A stretch of DNA of 64,000 bases from Primula veris (taxonomy: Eukaryota; Streptophyta; Magnoliopsida; Ericales; Primulaceae): positions 15,817,501-15,881,500 of the forward strand of contig OY821745.1 in assembly GCA_963682055.1 (NCBI GenBank). Reading direction: 5' to 3'. The first letter of the stretch is position 1. Every line of letters starts with the position of its first letter. Both the position numbers and the translations under genes were made by a program. Below the pieces are notes generated by a model. It was given only the letters and a program-made list of their open reading frames with translations, made no database searches and had not been told where the DNA came from. Below are positions 57,601 to 64,000 of this stretch, piece after piece.

Positions 57601-60251
57601 TTTTGGTCATATTGAATGGAGGCTATGTAAAGAAATTTTAATTCTTTCATGAGCTATTACCAGATAACCCTGGTTTTCTCGAATATTTTATAACTCAACA
57701 AGGTACGACAGGACCTACACGAGTATAAGGCCTCATATTTGACAAATCAATTTGGTTTTACCAAAGATTTCGATTTTGGAACGACAGGTCCAGAATCATT
57801 GTCACTGAGTACTCTTTTAGGCAAGTAGTTGGTGAAATTATGTGGTACACTGTTACCCACTATTTCCAGAAAAAATCAACTACCCCACAAGTATTGCCTA
57901 AATTTTCATAATTTAAAGTTTGGTCATATTTGTCAAATAAATTTGCTCAAAACACTTTAAATTATTTCGAGAAATTTCGTAAACAGGCAAACCATATTCC
58001 AAAAGTATGTCCAAATGGAAAAATCATAATCCAAATGGAAAAACATAATCCAAATGAGCGAAAAAATGGCTCAATGATTTATCAAAATCAATAAAGAAAG
58101 GTATCAAACTCATTTGAGCCACAAAATCGGAGGTCTCAAGAGTTTCCTTTCAATTAACTTTAACCACATTAGCATCGGTTTTTCCACCTTTATAATAGTT
58201 GTGAACTATTTAAGGAGTAACCGTGCATGACCTTTGTCTTTATACCATAGAGTTGACTCCTTGAGCATTATCTCTTGCTTTGTGACAACGGCCCATATTG
58301 TTCCTTTCAATTACTGTCTTGGAGCCACAGGTTTTCGATTTTGAGGATTGTCTAAAATCTCGCTTGGCTAGGCGATTCATCGGGATCGCGACAATTCGAG
58401 ACAAATAACACTTATCTCGGTTCTCGATTCGTGAAAAAAAATGTACACAAAGAGCATTAATATCAGGCAAACAATTCGCCATTGACCCAATAGGATTAAA
58501 AGTACTCACCGGGGTAATTTTCTTATCCAATAACAGATGGGCGATAAAGGAACATGGTGAATATAAATTCACGATACTGTTTATGGAATAAAATTTCCAA
58601 GCTAGTATTTTGGTGAAGGATAGCTCCAATATGTCAATTTCAGACATTTGTTCACCATAGACGTCATCACGTCTCAAATATGGCGACGGAATAAAATCAA
58701 CGCCTTAGCATTCATCTCGAGGATAACAACAAACTCGTGTTTTACTCATCAAAGATGGCATCCAAAAAAAAATTTGGGCAGCACATTTTCACACATCAGT
58801 GTGAGTAACATGTAGAGACGGATTAAAATCAACATTTAAACAGTCATTTCGCAAGTATGTTTTACGATTTTTCTCATCATAGATGGCATCCAACATGTGT
58901 TGGGAGTTCTGGATTATTTATCATATAAAACGACTGGTTTATATGTTTATGGTTTGCACAAGCACAAACTTTTTTTTCGAAACGACATGTTCGAAAACAT
59001 TAGTTTTGCTTCTCATGTGAATCGGTTCTCATTGATCGAACGACTGGTCGATACTGAAATACCAATTCGGCGAAACATACATCACTATATAAACACACTC
59101 GGGGAAATTATTATTTAGTCAACCCCTTTCGGTAGCTCTAATTGAACACGACCAGGAAAGACGGTGGGGGTGGAGGGCACGAATGCCACTTAAAACCCGA
59201 CCTCATTAGGATATCGACTTCCGCCTATATCTTTCCTAGACATCGTATCCAAATAGGTGAGCCTAGTTGGGGAAGGTTCATAATTTTTTCAACTTAAATG
59301 TGAAAATATATGATTTCGCAAATTACAATATTATACACTTGACAGTGATTAAGTATATTTAGATTATACCTGCTTGTAGTACATATTATAACAAGATATT
59401 CTAAATCACACTTAGTAATATCTAATACAATCAATCAATCTAAATTTACCAACCAGTACAAAATATATCACAATTATTATTATAATGCCATATGTGTTAA
59501 GTTTATTCATGATAATTACAACATGCAATGTGATGGATTTACATGGAAACACATCAATTTATTCGGTTAACATGTAAATTTTTTATTCACTTGCCTTTTA
59601 ATATATATATATATATGCATGTGGGTGAATATTTATAGACCGAATATTGACTTTTATAACACATATATACTGTTTTTATACATGTAATATACTACAGGGA
59701 CTATCCGTGTAATTTTAGCAAACTATATATCTATTTACAGCATTATTACAGCTTCAGTCCATAATTTCAGACAAGTTTCAGTTTAGTCATTTAGTAATTA
59801 ACATGCACAGTCAATAGTTTTAGCGAATTACAAAACAGTCCTACTGTTTTCAGTTTTTTTACAGATTTAATCTCACAGATTAATACATGTTATACAATTA
59901 CATGATTTCCAATTGACAACCCGATTATATGTCTTTTACTGATTTTTTTTTTTGTATAAAAATACAATTTTACAGTACATGATACATATTACATATTAAT
60001 AGGTTTTTATAGACAGGTTGATCATGTTTTAGTTATCCATAAAATAATACGTGCGATCACATATATGGAATAAATTAAGTTTTGAATTCGGTACCTTACG
60101 CACGGTATGTTGGTGAAGGTCGATATAGCAAAACCTTAAAAACCTGGATAAACATCAAGGTTTATAAATACCCAATATCCTTGCGTTTACCCAAAATCTC
60201 CAATATGTGCGAGCGTATATCCTATTCTCCGCAAGCAAAGTGCTGATAACG

Positions 60252-60474
60252 TGTTGTGTGATATATTAGGTCGTTATAGATATATATAGAGATATGTATA
60301 GATATAGAGAGAGGTATGAAAGACAACAATAACGGAGACTTTATTAATCAGAATGTATGAATGAATGTGAAATACAAGACCCCTAACCCTCTTTATATAG
60401 ATAGAAGGGTAGGATTACAAGCCCACTTGAGCCCATAAAGTACAAGCCCAAGAGTACAATAATATCCTACAACA
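60252..60474 (-). repeat. 5' LTR of the degenerate copia element
   Basis: 223 bp, partner of 53670-53892. In element sense it starts TGTTGTAGGATATTATTG, contains the TATA box CTATCTATATAAAGAGGG, and ends CACAACA next to CGTTATCAGCA. Confidence 0.9.
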
Positions 60475-60750
60475 GTTCGTTAATAGTTGTTAGGTTTTTG
60501 TATTTTACACACACTAAATAATAGTGGACTAGATTCATGGGATATTAGGGTAGATATTTTTTAGTGTTAATCATTCGGTGTTCATTTCAAAATGTACTAT
60601 TATTTAAGGTGTGTCAACCAATATTATTTTTTAGTTTAAATTTTTAATTAATTTTAGGATAAATATTTTTGGGTTCATTAATAGCTGTTAGATTTTTAGT
60701 ATGTGACATACCATAACCATAAATAATAGTGGACTAACACCAATTAGTAG

Positions 60751-61026
60751 GGCTGGATGAAAACCCGAAAAAACCGAACTGAACTGATAACTGAACCAAA
60801 AAACCGAAACTTTTTCGGGTCGGTTTCGGTTTACAATAAAACAGAACAAAAAAAACTCGGAAAAAAACCAAAAAAGACCGAAAAACCAAAAATAAAATCC
60901 GAAAAATCCCGAAATCGGATCAAAAAAACCGGTCCGATTCGGTCCAAAAAATAAAAATACCAAAACCGAAAAAAACCTAATCGAAAAATCTGTAACAAAA
61001 CCGAAATCGGAACGAACTCAGCCCAG
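60751..61026. repeat. dispersed ACCGAA-rich repeat, complete-looking copy
   Basis: About 275 bp from TAGGGCTGG to CTCAGCCCA, rich in AAACCGAA and GGTCCGATTCGG. The ends are inverted (GGGCTG/CAGCCC), which suggests a hAT-like MITE. The same family occurs at 2030-2240, 2745-2925 and 53263-53420. The minus-strand frames here are composition artefacts. Confidence 0.5.
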
Positions 61027-61279
61027 GGCAGACTGTTTTGAAAAATTGAAGGCAGAAACAAAAGTCGTTACTGATGTTTCTTATTTCATTCGTTCATTTG
61101 TTAGCATCTGTTTACGTATTTTTTCTTTCTACTTTGAACGTACCACGGTGGATGCTTTACTCTAAAAATTTTACACAATTCTATGCACATGTTTTACAAC
61201 TAAATTCCAAAAACTACATTTTTTAAATAAAAAGAATGTTTATCCTTTCAGAAGCCGTACATATTTACAATTTAGTAAT

Positions 61280-61482
61280 TGTTGTAAGATTATTGGACTC
61301 TTGGGCTTTTACTTATTGGGCCCAGGTGGGCTTGTAACTCTACCCCTCTATCTATATAAAGAGGGCTAGGAATCTTGTATTTTATCATCCATTCACATTC
61401 GTTCATTAATAAAGACGATACTGTTCTCCCCTCTCTCTACTTCTGTCTCCCTAAATACATAGCTAATAGTTGTATTACAACA
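61280..61482 (+). repeat. 5' LTR of a second, related copia element
   Basis: 203 bp, TGTTGTAAGATTATTGGAC ... TATTACAACA, with a TATA box (TATATAAA at 61353-61360) and an AATAAAG signal near 61408. It is followed directly by CGTTATCAGCACGA, the same primer-binding region as the element ending at 60474. Its partner LTR lies beyond the window. Confidence 0.85.
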
Positions 61483-61778
61483 CGTTATCAGCACGACTCT
61501 CGGAGATCGAATTACGGATTCTGGATTCAATAAACCTTGAGGTTTATCCGGATTTTTAGGATTTTGCTATATCGACTTCACCAACATACCGTGCGTAAGG
61601 TACCGTTTTTCAAAACTCATATAACTAGCAACTGTATGTTTGTGTTACTACAGCTGCATGCTATATTTTGTTGAGAAGTTAATTTGCATGTTATGTAATC
61701 CTTTTTTAAAGTGATGTTACCGGTACTACATAATTCATAACATAACATGTGCATAACTATTTGTTACTGCTATTACGT

Positions 61779-61830
<52 letters not shown>
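61779..61830. repeat. compound TA/TG microsatellite
   Basis: About 11 TA units followed directly by about 14 TG units, within the copia leader. A shorter TA run follows at about 61848-61860. Confidence 0.9.
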
Positions 61831-61832
<2 letters not shown>

Positions 61833-62527
61833 ACTGTGCTCTTACGTTATATATATATATGTACAAATTGCATGTTCTGTACTACTTGTTAATTATATAA
61901 TAACATAACATACTGGAACACGTTACTACTGTGTTTGTATAATATGATGACTACTACTGTATCTACTGTGTTTGTATGATATGATGACCTTCACCAACAT
62001 GTTTGTACTAGTACTGCACTAAATTTACTAAAAGTATTACAGCCGCATGTTTGTACTAAATTTACTATCATGTGTATATATGTTAATGCATGTTTGTATG
62101 CTACTGCCATGTTACAAAATTTGTAAATTGAAATTGAAATCTTATGCTACTGGTACTGAGTACATACATACAGAATCAAGGTTCTTAAACTATTAATGAT
62201 GTAATTGTAAAACATGTATTAATCTCTCGGATTAAATCTGAAAAAAACTGAAACGTATGTACTGAATTGTAATTCTCTGAAAGCTGTAAAATTACTCAAG
62301 GACTAAACTGAAACCTGTCTGAAATTCTGGATTGTATATGTAATAATGCTGTAAATAGATATATAGTTTGCTGTAATTACACGCATGGTCCTGTAGTATA
62401 ATACTTATACAAAAACAGTATATATGGTTGATAAAGATACAATATTTGGTAAATATACACACACATGCATATAATTTTTTTTTATATTAAAAGGCAAGCG
62501 AATAAAAATTGCATGTTAATTGAATAA

Positions 62528-62880
62528 ATTGATTTGATTTGATTTGTTAGAATCTTCATGGATTGATTGATAATCTTAAATTGATTTGATTTGATATGTT
62601 AGAATCTTCATGAATTGATTGATAACCTTAAATTGATTTGATTTGATATGTTAGAATCTTCATGAATTGATTGATAATTTTAAATTGATTTGATTTGATA
62701 TGTTAGAATCTTTATGGATTGATTGATAATCATATGTTAGAATCTTCATGGATTGATTGATAATCTTAAATTGATTTGATTTGATATGTTAGAATCTTCA
62801 TGGATTGATTGATAATCTTAAATTGATTTGATTTGATATGTTAGAATTTTTATAGATTGATTGATAATCTTAAATTGATA
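62528..62880. repeat. 52-bp tandem array in the copia leader
   Basis: Six to seven copies of a unit TTGATTTGATTTGATATGTT / AGAATCTTCATGGATTGATT / GATAATCTTAAA. One copy (about 62728-62770) is shortened at its start. The related element at 59.4 kb has only single traces of it, so the array expanded in this copy. Confidence 0.9.
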
Positions 62881-63438
62881 ACACCAAATCTACTTCATGA
62901 TTAGATAGATTCTAAAATATATTTACCTCCTGTTTATATATGTGTGGTTAATCTAAATAGATATTCTCTATGCTGTTTAATATTATTGCCATATATAAAA
63001 TGCGAAAATCGTATATATTCACATTTAAGTTGGAAAAATTATGAATCTTCCCCAAATAGGCTCACCTATTTGGATACGATGTCTAGGAAAGATAAAGGCG
63101 GAAGTCGTTCTCCTAATGAGGTCGGTTTTTAAGAGGCATTCGTGCCCACCCCCCTCACCGTCTTTCCTGGTCGTGTTCAAATAGAGCTACCGAAAGGGGT
63201 TGAGTAAATAATAATTTCCCCGAATGTGTCTATATAGATATGTATTCGCCGAATTGGTGTCTCAGGATCGACCTGTCGTTCGATCAAAGAGAACCTCTTC
63301 ACTTAAAAGCACAACTTGTTTTTCGAACCTGTCGTTTCGAAATTAAGTTTGTGCTTATACAAACCATAAACATATAAACCCGTTGTTTTATATGATGACT
63401 AATCCAGTCTTTATTTTCCTTTCTCCTATTGTAGAAAA

Positions 63439-64000
63439 ATGTCAATCAAGCTTGACTTTCCAATTTTGGATGCTGCCGGCAAGAACTACTTGGATTGGAG
63501 TCAGGATATCCAAAACCATTTAGATGCCCAAGGCTTATTGGATGTCATATATGATGAGGAGGAGCGTGAAATGGAAGTAACGCGTGAAATGAGTGCTCGG
63601 GCGATGATTCTATTTCGCCGCCACTTATCAAACGCCATGAAATTTGAGTTCATAGCGACCACCTCACCAAAGACATTGTGGGACTCTCTGAAAGAGCGCT
63701 TCGACCACCAAAAGACCATTTGGCTTCCTGAAGCCCGCCGTGATTGGCTGAATCTGCGATTTCAGGACTTCGAAAGCGTTGAAAAATATAACGCTGAAGT
63801 ATGCAGAATTCGTGCTACTCTCCAATACTGTGGTGAAACGCTCACCGACAGTGACTTATTGGAGAAAACGTACACCACATTTCCTAGTTCTGACATCTTG
63901 CTCCAAAAGCAATATCGTCAGTCTAAATTCACCAAATTTCCCGAGCTCATCACCCAGTTGTTATTGGACGAGAAGAATAGTCTCATTTTAATGATGAACA
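63439..64000 (+). CDS. copia Gag (UBN2 type), partial at window edge
   Basis: An open frame of 187 codons from the ATG at 63439 (MSIKLDFPILDAAGKNYL) to the last base, without a stop. Motifs of the copia Gag family: YLDWSQDIQNHL, AMILFRRHL, LWDSLKERFDHQKT, ARRDWLNLRFQDF, EKYNAEVCRI, LLEKTYTTFPSSDILL. Gag forms the virus-like particle of the retrotransposon. The frame is intact so far, unlike the neighbouring element; pol lies outside the window, so autonomy cannot be judged. Confidence 0.88.
   Translation, partial: MSIKLDFPILDAAGKNYLDWSQDIQNHLDAQGLLDVIYDEEEREMEVTREMSARAMILFRRHLSNAMKFEFIATTSPKTLWDSLKERFDHQKTIWLPEARRDWLNLRFQDFESVEKYNAEVCRIRATLQYCGETLTDSDLLEKTYTTFPSSDILLQKQYRQSKFTKFPELITQLLLDEKNSLILMMN

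Larger units (their letters stand above)
53670..60474 (-). mobile_element. copia element with good LTRs but ruined coding region
   Basis: 6.8 kb between GTTCG duplicates. The primer-binding region CGTTATCAGCA follows the 5' LTR (60251-60241 in element sense). Traces of protein in order on the minus strand: gag fragment (IAHLLLDKKI, CGSKTVIERNNMGRCHKARD near 58.3-58.5 kb), integrase end (AYQLVTGYEPEVS near 56.78 kb), RNase H end (AISWRSW, about 54.88 kb). No frame exceeds about 145 codons. The start of gag is deleted relative to the related element at 61.28 kb. The LTRs differ at about 6% of sites, far less decay than the coding region shows. Confidence 0.85.
53226..61055. mobile_element. inverted-repeat element interrupted by a copia element
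   Basis: The left end (53226-53420) and the reverse complement of the right end (about 60860-61055) agree over CTGCCTT-AATTTTTCAA, CAG-CTGCCC, GGGCTG-GTTCG and TTTTTGGACCGAA-CGGACC. The parts between the ends and the copia insertion contain three direct copies of a block of about 75-105 bp (ATTTTTTAGTTTTAATTTT ... GGGTTCATTAA), near 53508, 53616 and 60592. Without the copia element it is about 1 kb and non-coding. The class is unclear; it belongs to the ACCGAA-rich repeat family of 2.0-2.9 kb. The right end may itself be a separate 270-bp MITE (60751-61026). Confidence 0.55.
61595..63434 (+). other. candidate leader intron of the copia element
   Basis: A good donor (CCGTGC/GTAAGGT) lies 112 bases after the LTR. 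A pyrimidine-rich acceptor (TTTCCTTTCTCCTATTGTAG) ends four bases before the gag start codon. The donor is conserved in the related element (minus strand, near 60099). The DNA between is AT-rich, microsatellite-rich and full of ATGs, which would hinder scanning if unspliced. Splicing is inferred only. Confidence 0.45.
61280..64000 (+). mobile_element. copia element, 5' part, runs off the window
   Basis: LTR, primer-binding site, a long untranslated leader (61483-63438) with microsatellites and a 52-bp tandem array, then gag. The leader shares blocks with the element of 53.7-60.5 kb (for example the TCCCCAAATAGG...GGATACGATGTCTAGGAAAG region at 63050-63095 and TATCGACTTCACCAACATAC near 61570). 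The two elements are head to head, with 805 bp between their 5' LTRs. Confidence 0.88.

Noticed and set aside
58240..58677. 145-codon minus-strand frame as an independent gene
   Set aside because: Position and motifs (LLLDKK, Cys/His stretch) show that it is a scrambled copia gag fragment.
60688..60963. 91-codon minus-strand frame with many Phe and Gly
   Set aside because: Same repeat-composition artefact as at 2 kb; the opposite strand gives an equally long Lys-rich frame.
62528..62880. CRISPR-like regular spacing
   Set aside because: The unit repeats head to tail without unique spacers, and the context is a plant retrotransposon leader.
1..64000. tRNA, rRNA or snRNA genes
   Set aside because: I looked for tRNA A/B-box-like pairs and rRNA-like GC-rich conserved stretches by eye and saw none; tRNAscan-SE and Infernal would be decisive.

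Overview
This is a plant nuclear window, from an AT-rich eudicot. The signs are spliced genes with GT-AG introns of up to several kb, plant-specific families (a WRC/RING/JmjC protein, an acyl-CoA-binding kelch protein, a DUF248-like methyltransferase), and a dense load of copia, Mutator, hAT, Harbinger and Stowaway-type repeats. I cannot name the species.

Three host genes look functional. (1) At 5479-6903 (-) there is a one-exon, membrane-anchored putative methyltransferase of the At1g29790 type. (2) At 8864-21440 (-) there is a 13-coding-exon JMJ24-type gene. I could chain all exons in phase to 924 residues; a non-coding leader exon probably lies near 24.69 kb. Its JmjC fold has lost two of the three iron ligands while its zinc/RING cysteines are kept. 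(3) At 39671-52890 (+) there is an 18-exon ACBP4-type gene of 665 residues: acyl-CoA-binding domain, kelch repeats, coiled coil.

The rest is mostly transposon debris. 0.7-5 kb holds a Harbinger-like SANT exon, purine-rich repeat copies and a Stowaway MITE. JMJ24 introns carry a 4.8-kb Ty1/copia element with an aberrant 69-bp target duplication, a Mutator-like MITE with a perfect 10-bp duplication, a TA-flanked MITE and tandem duplications. 26.8-29.9 kb is a broken FAR1-RELATED SEQUENCE-like gene split by a hAT-like MITE. 30.1-33.1 kb is a decayed element with direct terminal repeats, with a Mutator-like element (perfect 9-bp duplication, AT-rich minisatellite) nested in it. 33.5-37.5 kb is a decayed MULE transposase/OTU-like stretch facing a decayed plant-mobile-domain gene. 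53.2-61.1 kb is an inverted-repeat element split by a copia element whose LTRs are good but whose coding region is ruined. 61.28-64 kb is the start of a related copia element in the opposite orientation, whose gag frame is open to the window edge.

I found no convincing new multi-gene system. The best candidates for follow-up are the iron-site-deficient JmjC/RING protein, the one-sided copia insertion, the possible leader intron shared by the two related copia elements, the head-to-head copia pair, and an exon edge copied into intron 1 of the ACBP4-type gene. Exon borders were placed by reading frame, splice dinucleotides and family knowledge, with no transcript data.
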